Below are positions 1 to 8,883 of a stretch of 64,000 nt of DNA, in pieces. Numbering within the stretch: position 1 is the first letter of the stretch; every line of letters starts with the position of its first letter. Made by a program: the position numbers and the translations under genes. This stretch comes from Sipunculus nudus. Its lineage: Eukaryota; Annelida; Sipuncula; Golfingiida; Sipunculidae. The stretch is taken from NCBI GenBank assembly GCA_026874595.1, contig CM049320.1, forward strand, positions 920,001-984,000. Direction: 5' to 3'. The notes beneath the pieces are model-generated. The model was given only the letters and a program-made list of their open reading frames with translations. It made no database searches and was not told the DNA's origin.

Positions 1-866
1 GTTATGCAAACCTATGGAATCAATCACACTTTACTTATTTACGTTATGCAAACCTATGGAATCACTCACACTTTACTCATTTGTGTTATGCAAACCTATG
101 GAATCAATCACACTTTACTTATTTACGTTATGCAAACTTATGGAATCAATCACACTTTACTTATTTACGTTATGCAAACCTATGGAATCACTCACACTTT
201 ACTTATTTACGTTATGCAAACCTATGGAATCAATCACACTTTACTTATTTACGTTATGCAAACTTATGGAATCAATCACACTTTACTTATTTACGTTATG
301 CAAACTTATGGAATCAATCACACTTTACTCATTTGTGTTATGCAAACCTATGGAATCAATCACACTTTACTTATTTACGTTATGCAAACCTATGGAATCA
401 ATCACACTTTACTTATTTACGTTATGCAAACTTATGGAATCAATCACACTTTACTTATTTACGTTATGCAAACCTATGGAATCACTCACACTTTACTTAT
501 TTACGTTATGCAATCCTATGGAATCAATCACACTTTACTTATTTACGTTATGCAAACTTATGGAATCAATCACACTTTACTTATTTACGTTATGCAAACC
601 TATGGAATCAATCACACTTTACTTATTTACGTTATGCAAACTTATGGAATCAATCACACTTTACTTATTTACGTTATGCAAACCTATGGAATCAATCACA
701 CTTTACTTATTTACGTTATGCAAACCTATGGAATCAATCACACTTTACTTATTTACGTTATGCAAACCTATGGAATCAATCACACTTTACTTATTTACGT
801 TATGCAAACTTATGGAATCACTCACATTTTACTCATTTGTGTTATGCAAACCTATGGAATCATTCA
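1..866. repeat. 42-bp tandem minisatellite, about 20.5 copies, cut by the window edge
   Basis: Head-to-tail units of exactly 42 bp start at 1, 43, 85 and so on to 841, where the last unit decays around 866. An anchor inside each unit is TTATGCAAACCTATGGAATC. Units differ at a few recurring sites: ACC or ACT after the CAA, TCAAT or TCACT, and TTATTTAC or TCATTTGTG (the last in units at about 43, 295 and 799). Because 42 is a multiple of 3 and the plus-strand unit has no stop in any frame, all three plus frames stay open for almost 900 bp. The frame from position 4 would give a 14-residue repeat beginning MQTYGINHTLL. The minus strand has stops in every unit. I read this as non-coding tandem DNA. 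The array probably extends left of the window. Confidence 0.97.
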
Positions 867-1740
867 AATGTTCTGTTAAAGATCTCGTTCAGAACCTTAA
901 AGCTACCTTTTTATCACCTTTTCTGTAGAACTGGCATATTCTGTGTTTATATTATTTTACTGTAGATAACTCGGATCCAGTTCAGACACGTTTTTTATTC
1001 CGCCTCTGTGACTGATGTATGAGCTCTTCAATGCACCAATGTACATAATTAGAAAAAAAATGTAACCAAAGGTGGTTCGTTGCATGAATGCGGAAGGTCA
1101 CTGGTGACAAAACGTCCTTTGCAAAAGTGTGGTTCGTCTGACTTGCCGCCAGATGTCCTTGCTGAATGTATTTTGGTTGCTCTGGCGGGCCGCTTACATT
1201 TGATTAACACGCGAATACATGTGTATACAAAATGGACAGCCTGTGTCCGCTGGGATCGGCATTTTGTGGCTTTTTTTGTATAAGGATCAAGAGATTGTCT
1301 TCATCTATTAGATATCAGATATAGAATAGGCCCCTTTAAGCTCATTATATCAGGAGCATAACATGTTAGAATATCGGAACTCTTACGGTTTAATTTGAAT
1401 TTACATATCTAAAAGGGCGCATTACTTTATCGTATTTTTATATTTTTTTCCGATTAACCTATTTTTATGTGAAACCCAATGGCAGATAAGTCCGGGGGTT
1501 CGTACTGAAATTAGTCCGAGTAGTGTTTGTAAGTTTATGAGGTTGGAGTCAAACAGTGTTTATTTTTGTCTACTCTTTATTTCCAATGTTTAACATCTTG
1601 ATTCTGACTCAGGGCTGCGAGGCAGTGAAGTTCAGGGACATATCCTGGGGCTGTGGGATGTGAACTATACTCGGCTGCTGTAGACTTGCTCTATTGCTAA
1701 ATAAAACAGGACGGCGGAGGCAGGCCTGACATAGACAGTC
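867..1740. other. AT-rich intergenic stretch, no gene recognised
   Basis: No open frame longer than 67 codons is present and none resembles a known domain. No RNA gene, terminal repeat or tandem structure was seen. The block 1080-1260 is a little richer in G+C than its surroundings but has no recognisable product. Confidence 0.6.
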
Positions 1741-2010
1741 ACGTGACACGCTGAGGCCCTACGAATCGTAGGGCTTTCCTTCTGCAGACAAACGATTGCC
1801 GCACATTTTACCTATGACGGTATTACGAATGTTCCAACGTTATAGGTCATACCTGAACCCAACCCCTGGGTTTGTTTTAAGCCGATGTCACATATATCGC
1901 ACAACACATATACGACAGAAATACGACAGAAATTTGGGGAAATTTTTCTTTTGTATCACGACCATCGTAGGGACCTGATAAGACTGTCGTAGGAAGTCGT
2001 AGGAAGAAGG
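1741..2010. repeat. CGTAGG-rich block with a 19-bp perfect palindrome
   Basis: At 1756-1774 two 9-base arms (GCCCTACGA and TCGTAGGGC) flank one central base. The same TCGTAG core recurs at about 1965-2010 (TCGTAGGGA, GTCGTAGGAA, GTCGTAGGAAG), and an 11-bp direct duplication TACGACAGAAA lies at about 1910-1931. Recurrence of the core at both ends of a roughly 250-bp block suggests a small decayed non-autonomous element, but no clean terminal repeats or target duplication were found. No coding capacity. Confidence 0.35.
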
Positions 2011-2224
2011 TTCAAATACAATAAATATATAAATATATATATATCTACTAAATTAATTTCAAATAATAAAAATGCTATGGTTTAAGGTTTAAAAAAAAAA
2101 TAAACTCTTATGTTTCAAATGTAAGTTAATTATAAACCAGGTTTAGATATAACATTTTTATTACTGAAATGTTTCATTTGTAATATAATAATATATTATT
2201 CTCTAATTAGCAAGTGAAGAAGGG

Positions 2225-2312
2225 ATGATTATAAATGACACCCCCCCCCTCCCCACCGCCAAAAGTGTGTGTGTGTGGGGGGGGGGGGAGGATATATATA
2301 CCCCCCCCCCTC
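2225..2312. repeat. Homopurine/homopyrimidine cluster: C9, GT run, G12, AT run, C10
   Basis: C9 (2241-2249) and further C-rich sequence are followed by a short GT run, then G12 (2277-2288), a GATATATATA spacer and C10 (2301-2310). The G tract can pair with C tracts on either side, and either strand could form quadruplex or i-motif structures. No gene was found. Tract lengths are likely to be polymorphic and sequencing-error-prone. Confidence 0.85.
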
Positions 2313-2519
2313 TGTATTGACGCCCCTGCAATAAAGGCTACCTCCAAATGCAAACATGATAATGCATTTTCCAGCTCTTTTGTGCTGAAGGTTAAAAGAA
2401 GCCATTCTTGTCCGATGCGAACGACAAAAAATATAACATGTTCTATTTTTTCGTTCTAATAACATCGTCCGGGTTAGGTGTGTATGCACCAACATAAAAT
2501 AAAGGATTTAATTGTTTCG

Positions 2520-2590
2520 TTCGTACAGCAAATATTCGTTCGGACGTAAAATTCGTTCGGACGGATCCCGTGTGAAACCGCCTTAAGACA
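2520..2590. repeat. Short TTCGTTCGGACG duplication ending in a TIR-like sequence
   Basis: ATTCGTTCGGACG occurs at 2534-2546 and again at 2551-2563. It is followed at 2567-2584 by CCCGTGTGAAACCGCCTT, whose reverse complement begins AAGGCGGTTTCACACGGG. Termini of that GGCGGTTTCACACG style resemble ends of some eukaryotic DNA transposons, which is recollection only. The partner terminus was not found, so this may be one end of a decayed element. An overlapping minus-strand open frame (2443-2865, 140 codons) shows no recognisable domain. Confidence 0.3.
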
Positions 2591-3105
2591 GCCTTGACCA
2601 TTTTTTTCCACGAGCATCGTACAACATTAATTTCACATGTGAACGCTTCCACGAAATTATCAAGTGAAAACTCTCTCAAACCTAGGACGGTTCCATCTGT
2701 CGTAGTCATGCTGAAATCGCACGTAGGCTTTACTGCCGCCTGCAGACAGGGAAGAAAACGGCGCAAAGTCGGACTCTCTTTTTTCGACATTAGGCATGAA
2801 ATTGAATTTTCATAACTTAAGGTTAAATAGTTGAAAGGTAAAACGGTTGCCCTTGTCATCTGCACAGTGGAAAAGGTTAAAATATGCCCCCCCCCCCACC
2901 CCTCCCGAGCGTGAGCTTAGCTATCTACGTCACGTCAAGTTGTATCACTGATGGTTTTGACAGTTACATCCCAGGTGTCGGCGCGGCCTATCGCTCAACA
3001 CAGTGATGAATGGGACGCCAAGTTATAACGCACGAGGTGAACACCTAGCCAAGGTCAGCAAAAACACTTATAGCATGCTTACCAAGGATTATAAGGTGCG
3101 TACAG
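2591..3105. other. Intergenic stretch with a C11 tract
   Basis: Nothing coding was recognised. A C11 homopolymer sits at 2887-2897, followed by further C-rich sequence. No terminal repeats or RNA gene signals were seen. Confidence 0.55.
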
Positions 3106-3545
3106 GGGTGTGCGTGTACTTATTGCCTCCGCCAGTAGGGTATTCGTTCATTCCATTTCGTGTGTGCGTTAGTGTGTGTGTATGTATGTTCACAACATAA
3201 CGCACCCAATAATGAACGGACACCAAAGAATTTTCAAGGCGTTTCCGGGATTGGGCAAGCAAGAATCGATAAGTTTTTGGTGTGGATGTCTCTGATGATC
3301 CGGGTCCAGCGAGGACTTCCAGGAATATTCACAAATGTTTAGTCACTAATGCACGAATGAACCTTGGAATATTGGCAAAACAGGTGAATGCAAACACGGT
3401 TTGGGGGGGGGGGGGGGGGGGGTTCTGCACGAATGAACCTTGGAGTATATAGGCTAAAAAAGAAAAAAAGACGATTTGGGGAGCATATCCTTCATTACGA
3501 ACCGTCGAGGCCTACGGCCGAGGCCTGCATTCCTGAGAATTTTTT
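3106..3545 (+). mobile_element. Interspersed repeat with internal GT run, copy A
   Basis: This segment shares a series of ordered blocks with the minus-strand copy at 6735-7030. They are a GT run, TTCACAACATAACKCA, GAACGGA, TTTCAAGGC, TGATCCGG, TCACAAATGT, AGTCACT followed by ATGCAC, AATGAACC then GGAATAT, and near the right end GAGGCYTGCATTCCT. Its left part (about 3122-3165: TGCCTC, CCAG, AGGGTAT, TCGTGTGTG) also matches copy C at 7602-7690. The common order shows a dispersed family rather than chance low complexity. Copy A is interrupted by a G20 tract (3403-3422). The bases before it (GCACGAATGAACCTTGGA, from about 3350) recur after it (from about 3426), a local duplication. No transposase or polymerase reading frame is visible. 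The class is unknown. Confidence 0.65.
3403..3422. repeat. G20 homopolymer
   Basis: Twenty consecutive G residues lie between two copies of an 18-bp stretch (GCACGAATGAACCTTGGA), inside the interspersed repeat copy A. The exact length should be regarded as uncertain in any assembly. Confidence 0.9.
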
Positions 3546-3572
3546 TTTCTGGTTACAATATCAATCTATATT

Positions 3573-4316
3573 ACTCTAAAATCAGATTAGTTGGAATGAT
3601 CAATATATCTAGTAGGTAGATATGTGTCCAACTAATCCCTTGGTCACAGCAACCAATTCTTTTTGGTTGAATTTTTAACTAATCTAGATTGGTTTCATAC
3701 TTAACTTGTTTTAGTCTGTTTTACCAATATCTTGGTTTATCTATCATTGATAAATTGGTTAATAAGGTAAGATATTGGTCATATCAACTAATTCGAGTGG
3801 ACAGGTTTACGTGTGCACGACCATTTTTTACTCCCTCTTTCGGTTGTTTCACCCTCTGGATAGGCTGGAAGTCTTTTTACAAACCATACTTCAGATTCGG
3901 GTTCCTTTGATGCAGGATTCAAGGGGGGAACCAAAATTCTGCTAATCGTGGAATCGTACCTGTGACCGCATACAAGTTAGACGATTCGCCCCTCGGCCAG
4001 TAAAACTTCACAACTAATTAGAAGTACTTTTGTGTCTGATGTGAAACTGACCAATCCGTTTGGCCAGTGCTTGATCAATCAACAGGTAAAAATAACCAAT
4101 GTTTTAGTAAAATCAATGAATTTTTAACTCAACCAATTAAATTGGTTTAATAAATGAATCAAATGGTCCACCAATAAAAATTGGTCAAAAAGACCAATCG
4201 TTTTGGTAAGTGCATGACCAACCAGTTGGTCGGAATAATCAATGTGATGGTTTAATCTACCAATATTATGTCAACCAATCAAATTAGTAAAATATTGACC
4301 GACCTGATTTTAGAGT
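3573..4316. mobile_element. Non-autonomous TIR element (MITE-like), about 744 bp
   Basis: Perfect 13-bp inverted termini are seen: ACTCTAAAATCAG at 3573-3585 and its exact reverse complement CTGATTTTAGAGT at 4304-4316. A TA dinucleotide on each side (3569-3570 and 4318-4319) may be the target duplication, but the termini may extend one or two bases imperfectly, so the duplication is not certain. The interior is packed with short ACCAAT and ATTGGT words in both orientations, so it can fold extensively, as foldback elements do. No transposase frame is present. A tRNA-derived SINE appears to have inserted at 3794-4010. The superfamily is not assigned. Confidence 0.65.
3794..4010 (-). mobile_element. 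tRNA-derived SINE nested inside the TIR element
   Basis: On the minus strand the 5' end reads as a tRNA-like head. An A-box-like CTGGCCGAGGGGCG occupies 4000-3987 and a B-box-like GGTACGATTCC occupies 3960-3950, separated by about 26 bases, close to tRNA promoter spacing. The GGCCGAGGGG start is typical of serine and leucine type tRNAs. The unit is flanked by a 9-bp direct repeat CAACTAATT (3785-3793 and 4011-4019), the expected signature of target-primed insertion. The rest of the body was not matched to a known LINE tail. Because the host element is rich in CTAAT words, the 9-bp repeat could be partly fortuitous. Confidence 0.55.
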
Positions 4317-4319
4317 GTA

Positions 4320-5995
4320 TTCTGATCATTACCTTTGTTCTATTGCAAAGTCAACAAAACCAGCAGTCATCCTCATGGTAAGTTACAGACAACTTGAATC
4401 CAGTAGTGACCCAATAACAATAAATACTTCTTTGGTCTAAACCAAGATCAAAAGCACAATGTAATAACTTGAAATAAAACCAAACAAACAAACCTTTCAG
4501 AGCACCGTTAATTGCATGTGTAATATACATCGCACAGAAAAGTATTATCTTTATTTTTGATCTCTGCCAAGATTATGCTCTGCAATGACAGAAATATGAT
4601 CTCATCTATAGGTCTCATTGATTTTGTTTCTTAATCTAGATGTTCCGCTAAAAATAAACTGTCAAACAGGTTATGAACTATTTCGCGAGAAAGCGCAGAG
4701 ACATGATGTCATTCGCGATTACGTTCTGTACATCACATACCCAACAATACAGTAATGTCTGTCTCGTACAGAGTGTAGATTTAGAGTGTAAATTGAGCAG
4801 ATCGCTTATATAAACTAGTTAGGTATGCACAGGACCAGAAATAAGGTTAGATTTTGACCGCCATTTTTTGTTTAACCTTTGACCTCAGGAATTAATTTGA
4901 GCAGAAGATCTTTTTGTGAGCTTCAGTTCGTGAAGATCAAGGCGATTCCGACATATGTATGACTGCGGCAGACGAAACTACCTGTAATTTTTACCTGAAC
5001 AGTTAGGGAGGTTAGAGCACGTGGTTAGAGGTGAATGGGTATTTTTAGAGCGAGCGAAATTCGACCCAATCATTCTGCCCAGAATGATAGCTTGCAATGT
5101 CAGGGGATCCTCTTAAAATGTTCGGCAGCTCATGAGTGCATATTTGGAATTGTACAGGGCGGACATCGGATATACACCCGATATTAATGAATGAATAGTT
5201 AAGGAATATTGTTACCCCAGCCAAATCATCCGCTCTAGAGCTACCTGGTTTACCTTGAACCCAGTGCCCGATCAACAGGGGAGAAAAATGAGAAGCCCCC
5301 CCCCCCCCCCTTCCGCGAAACACTTCCATGAATTTCTTCATTTCCGGGTGTGCCTGTACCTCCGTCAAGTCCAGGAGAACACACACCTGGACACACACAC
5401 AAACATATATATATACATATACATTTCTTTTTTAAGATGATTCTTGAGCAGAATTGTAAGAGAAATTTCAGACATTTCAGTTTTATTACGTTCCGTTTTA
5501 GAATACCCAGGAAAGTCTCTCATTCGCAGGTCAACGTTTCGGAGCAGTTCGAGCACGTGTTAAATCAGTCGTAATGTATTTTTTATGTTAAACTGATAGC
5601 TTTTGACACATATTGCATACAGGTCTCCCCTCAAAGTTGACACACAATTTGTTTAAACAATTTTTTAACAAGTTCGAAAACGGTTAACCTTGGAGAGGAT
5701 ATTCAACGCCAACTTAGCCGAGCTACAGAATATCGTTCCGAGGACTTTTTGTGACATTGTTAGCTTTTGAAGTATTGCATATATTTTTCAAATTATTGAC
5801 AAATCATTTCTACCAAGATCTTCGATGTTTTCGAAAACTGGTGGCTTTGACTTTTGAATCAAATAACCGCCTTTTTTTCTCAAATTAGCTGCATAAATAG
5901 TTCTTCAGTTGAGTTCGAAAACGTCAAGGTAAAATGTAAGGAAATAGGACATATTTTTTATCAAATTTGGGGATGGAGCCCATAAAAATATCATA
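4320..5995. other. Intergenic stretch, no gene recognised
   Basis: Open frames are at most 117 codons (minus strand, 5045-5398) and none shows a recognisable domain. A donor-like ATG/GTAAGT occurs at 4375-4383 without a convincing exon. A C15 homopolymer lies at 5296-5310, and short CA and AT runs lie at about 5390-5430. No mobile-element termini were identified. Confidence 0.5.
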
Positions 5996-6003
5996 TATGG
6001 TGT

Positions 6004-6232
6004 ACCTGTCTGAAAGGCCACCTGTCTAATAGGAACACCTAGGTAAAAAGGCCACCTGTCTGTTAAGACCATCTGTCTATTAAGAGAGCCTGTCTAACAT
6101 GTTACATTTCTATTAAGAAGTACCGAAACAAATTTCACATTGGTTAAAACTGACCTGTCTAAGAAGATCACCTATGAATTAAAGACCACTATTTCACAGT
6201 CCAAAGGGTGGTCTTGTTACACAGGTTTTACG
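6004..6232. mobile_element. Decayed small element built of degenerate 17-bp ACCTGTCT units
   Basis: CCTGTCT-like words recur at a step of about 17 bp (near 6005, 6021, 6038 degenerate, 6055, 6072, 6089, 6106). The family pattern is roughly CCTGTCTATTAAGACCA. A further unit lies near 6153. A hairpin follows: AAGACCAC (6182-6189) pairs with GTGGTCTT (6208-6215), and the block ends with ACACAGGTTTTAC, so ACCTGTST words face inward at both ends. From memory, similar GACCACCTGTCTATTAAG repeats with a GGTGGTCTT...ACAGGTTT end are dispersed in mollusc genomes. I cannot confirm the family name. Confidence 0.5.
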
Positions 6233-6235
6233 ATT

Positions 6236-6734
6236 TTTGTTTTTGCCACAGCTTAAAACAAGGTCATTTTAATTTACTGAAGAAAATGAGTCTCCAAAGG
6301 CAGGATTTTTTTCATCGCACTCAGCGTTACTTGGATTGGAACATAGGAAGTTCATTGTCTGGCCTTTGCTGATCACAGATTTTCTTGTTCAGGCGTTATA
6401 GCAAATGGACTTCGCGGTAAGAAGCCAGTTGGGGGGACACAGGTGTGCTCCACAGGTGAACGTGATATATTAAGCCTGAGCCTGACAGTATGTAGCTGCA
6501 GGGTTATTGGGGAGGCTCTTGTAAGTGACGTGCAGGGGCTGTGAAAACCCAGTGATTAACAGTGAGGGGAGAGACGGGGAACCGCCTTTATAACAAGAAT
6601 ACATGCAAGCTCCTACAGAATTGTATACAGGTGTCACGTGCTACAGACTGATAAAAATGTTGTATTAGAGCTCATGGTGGGTCTTTAGGAATCTGAAGCA
6701 ACATATACAGAACCACACTTAGAATTCTGCATTT
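6236..6734. other. Intergenic stretch, nothing recognised
   Basis: No open frame, tandem repeat or mobile-element terminus could be supported here on either strand. Confidence 0.5.
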
Positions 6735-6990
6735 TAAGGAATGCAAGCCTCCGCCACATAGGGCCGGTCGGGATTGGCAGTGGTCCCTGTTGTGAGTTGC
6801 TCTCGAGCCGTTGCAATCATTTATTCGACCCATATTCCCTGGTTCATTGTGCATAAGTGACTGTACATTTGTGATTATTCGCAGATGACGGTCCGGATTC
6901 CGGATCATGTTTCGGAACCAGACAAAATCCAATGGATTTTTGCCTTGAAATGTTCATGAGATCCGTTCACGGTGCATGAGTTATGTTGTG

Positions 6991-7030
<40 letters not shown>
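6735..7030 (-). mobile_element. Interspersed repeat with internal CA/GT run, copy B
   Basis: Reading the minus strand, this copy has the same ordered blocks as copy A: a GT run, TTCACAACATAACTCA, GAACGGAT, TTTCAAGGC, ATTGGATTTTG, TGATCCGG, TCACAAATGT, AGTCACTTATGCAC, AATGAACC and GGAATATG, then GAGGCTTGCATTCCT near 6740-6755. The sequence left of the microsatellite is not clearly shared with copy A. The CA run is longer than in copy A. A minus-strand open frame (6672-6932) crosses this copy and is not considered a gene. Confidence 0.6.
6992..7030. repeat. CA/GT microsatellite, about 19 dinucleotides
   Basis: Uninterrupted AC dinucleotides inside interspersed repeat copy B. The same position in copy A holds a shorter, imperfect GT run, so the microsatellite is carried by the dispersed element. 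Confidence 0.95.
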
Positions 7031-7033
<3 letters not shown>

Positions 7034-7600
7034 ACACAATACACGGATAAACAAACCAGCGAGATCTTAGCCTTAACACCGCACTTCCGAGGTCGAACAG
7101 TTTCGCTACAGTGAGGAAGATGTGCTACTGAGATGAAAACCAGTAAAAAACGCATGTATGATCACACTTTTTAAATGAAAAAGGCGGGTTAGACGTGAAA
7201 ACGATGCGTTGACTTTGCGCATAACTTTCGAGGACAACTTGCGAGGATGTTGATGTGCATATTGCACTTATGTCATGTCTTCATGTCGTAGCGAGGACAT
7301 ACAAATAAACATATAACAAGCACACTTGGATAACAATTTTTAACATATTATCGAGGACCGGCTAACATCCCACTCACACTTTTCCAACCATCGCGCAAAG
7401 CTTTCAATTGATATCCCTGTCTCACCCAAACAAAACAAATATCAAGCGAAAATGAGGATAAGCAAGAAACATTCCCAGCATTATTTTCCCAGCTTTTTCT
7501 ATGCTTTAACCGCTTTTCGTTTGAGAGGATCCGTGTGCAAAGACTCACTGGAAAAGAAATTCCTCGCACGTTTGGTGAGCAGTCAATATCGTGTCGGTTA
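7031..7600. other. Intergenic stretch, nothing recognised
   Basis: A minus-strand open frame of 127 codons (7348-7731) extends from here through copy C, but its translation contains a CV dipeptide run made by the GT repeat and no domain. No other signal was found. Confidence 0.5.
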
Positions 7601-7601
7601 T

Positions 7602-7690
7602 ACACACACACACACACACACACACGAGCGGGGATGTACGGATACCCTCCTGGTTGAGGCAACAAGCATTCTATTGTTTCCATGGTGATA
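7602..7690 (-). mobile_element. Interspersed repeat fragment, copy C, with a (CA)12 microsatellite
   Basis: On the minus strand, TTGCCTC, CCAG, GAGGGTATCCGT, CATCCC and CTCGTGTGTG followed by a GT run match the left part of copy A (about 3122-3175). In translation both copies give a similar peptide of the form LLPxPxGYxxIPxRVCV. That reflects DNA homology and is not evidence of a protein. The blocks on the far side of the GT run seen in copies A and B are not clearly present. Confidence 0.5.
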
Positions 7691-7699
7691 TTGACATTT

Positions 7700-8112
7700 T
7701 TAAGGTAGTAATTGCCAGCCTTGTAAGGCAAGCCAATTATAACATAACATGTAAACTCTCTTTCACTCTGTGCCTACTTCAGTATGATTATATAATATAA
7801 AAGGTGTAGCTGTCATTTAGGTTAACTGAGACTTTGTGTTCAAGTACCAGAATTCAGGTATCTTAGATGAGCAGCCAGGTATTCACACAATGATTGTGAT
7901 TGCTTAGCACGATAATTTGGCAGGGTTATTCAATGTTTTTAGAGTTTCTTCGAATATTATAGTGTACAACAGTTTTAAATGTAGTTTTTGTGACACATTA
8001 AAAGAAAGCTTTCTTTGGTTAAATCTATATCTTGTTACGGAACCTAATATCAACAGATCACGCAGTCGTGACAAGCACAAATTCTGTTATGGAGATAAAA
8101 AAAATCAGATTC
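7700..8112. other. AT-rich intergenic stretch, nothing recognised
   Basis: No open frame above 66 codons, no tandem repeat and no terminal repeat could be supported. Confidence 0.5.
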
Positions 8113-8883
8113 TGTAACATTAGACAGCGTGAAATGTCTTGGGGAATGAATAAAGAAGTCAGAGTTTTTTTTGTTAACAAATAACTATAATTTATTCTTA
8201 AAACAAACCCAAAGATTACAATACACTAAATCAATACAATTTCACAGTATATCAAAAGTACAACAGCAAATCAATACAATTACACAGTATTATAAATAAA
8301 GCGCACAGTACCTGAATACCACCACTGTCACAGCGACAAACAGTCCTTTAAAGCATATAATCAAGATGAACAGTTCACATAAATCTTGTCAGAGAATAAT
8401 TGTCCAATTCAATCACAAAATCAATCTGGTGTAATCCAAAAGAGAATTCATGGCAGTGATTCCTAAGGCATATTGAAGACTATATAAAATCCGTTTTAAA
8501 TTTCGAAAAAGATCTATTACTGCTGCACTTATCGGAAAGGTCCACAAACTGACTCACACTCTTCTGTGTCCGCTGGAATATTTCTCTCTCCTTCTCCCCG
8601 GCTCTAAAAAACAGCCCCCTATTTATAACTTTTCATCTGAATATTCTAGAAAATTCAATTTCACGAAAAACTAAAGAACAATACACTTGCACTTGAAAAT
8701 TTCCAGACTAGCACGGCAGCGATCGCTGTTTACACTCCGCGAGAGTTCAACCAGTACGGATTAAACCGAGCGTTGTAGCATAGCAACGCTCAGGGCTTGA
8801 GCCCAACACGAATCAGAATGTCAACAGCGCACAATAAAGAAGAAACATGTCAACAGCGTACAATAAGAGAGACACCTGTAACA
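8113..8883 (-). mobile_element. Probable solo LTR of a retrotransposon, about 771 bp
   Basis: The segment is bounded by TG...CA ends (TGTAACA at 8113-8119 and again at 8877-8883 on the plus strand). Read on the minus strand, it has a TATA-like TTATAAATAG near 8628-8619 followed by a GC-richer leader, and an AATAAA polyadenylation signal at 8196-8191 ahead of the 3' end. That matches a U3-R-U5 order. Inside U3 are a 29-bp tandem duplication (8818-8846 and from 8847) and a perfect 8-bp-stem hairpin (GAGCGTTG 8768-8775, CAACGCTC 8784-8791). A pair of near-identical 23-mers lies at 8228-8250 and 8268-8290. No primer-binding site, polypurine tract, gag or pol lies next to it, so it would be a solo LTR. 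A matching 5-bp target duplication was not found, which lowers confidence. Confidence 0.45.

Noticed and set aside
4-965. Three overlapping plus-strand open frames of about 290-300 codons
   Set aside because: They follow from the 42-bp period and a stop-free unit. All three frames are open equally and there is no domain or start/splice context.
2443-2865. 140-codon minus-strand open frame
   Set aside because: No recognisable domain, it overlaps a TIR-like repeat end, and codon use looks like random AT-rich DNA.
3940-4005. Functional tRNA gene (minus strand)
   Set aside because: A and B box-like sequences are present, but a full cloverleaf could not be built. It sits at the head of a longer unit flanked by a direct repeat, as in a SINE.
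4340-4383. Possible mini-exon ending at ATG/GTAAGT
   Set aside because: A good donor word follows a short pyrimidine-rich AG, but the 27-bp exon has no coding continuity with any neighbour.
5045-5398. 117-codon minus-strand open frame
   Set aside because: It contains a glycine run from a C15 homopolymer and no known domain. It could be part of an exon, but nothing supports this.
7348-7731. 127-codon minus-strand open frame, and the similar peptide from 3003-3200
   Set aside because: The similarity (LLPxPxGYxxIPxRVCV) comes from copies of a GT-containing interspersed repeat. CV runs are translated microsatellite.
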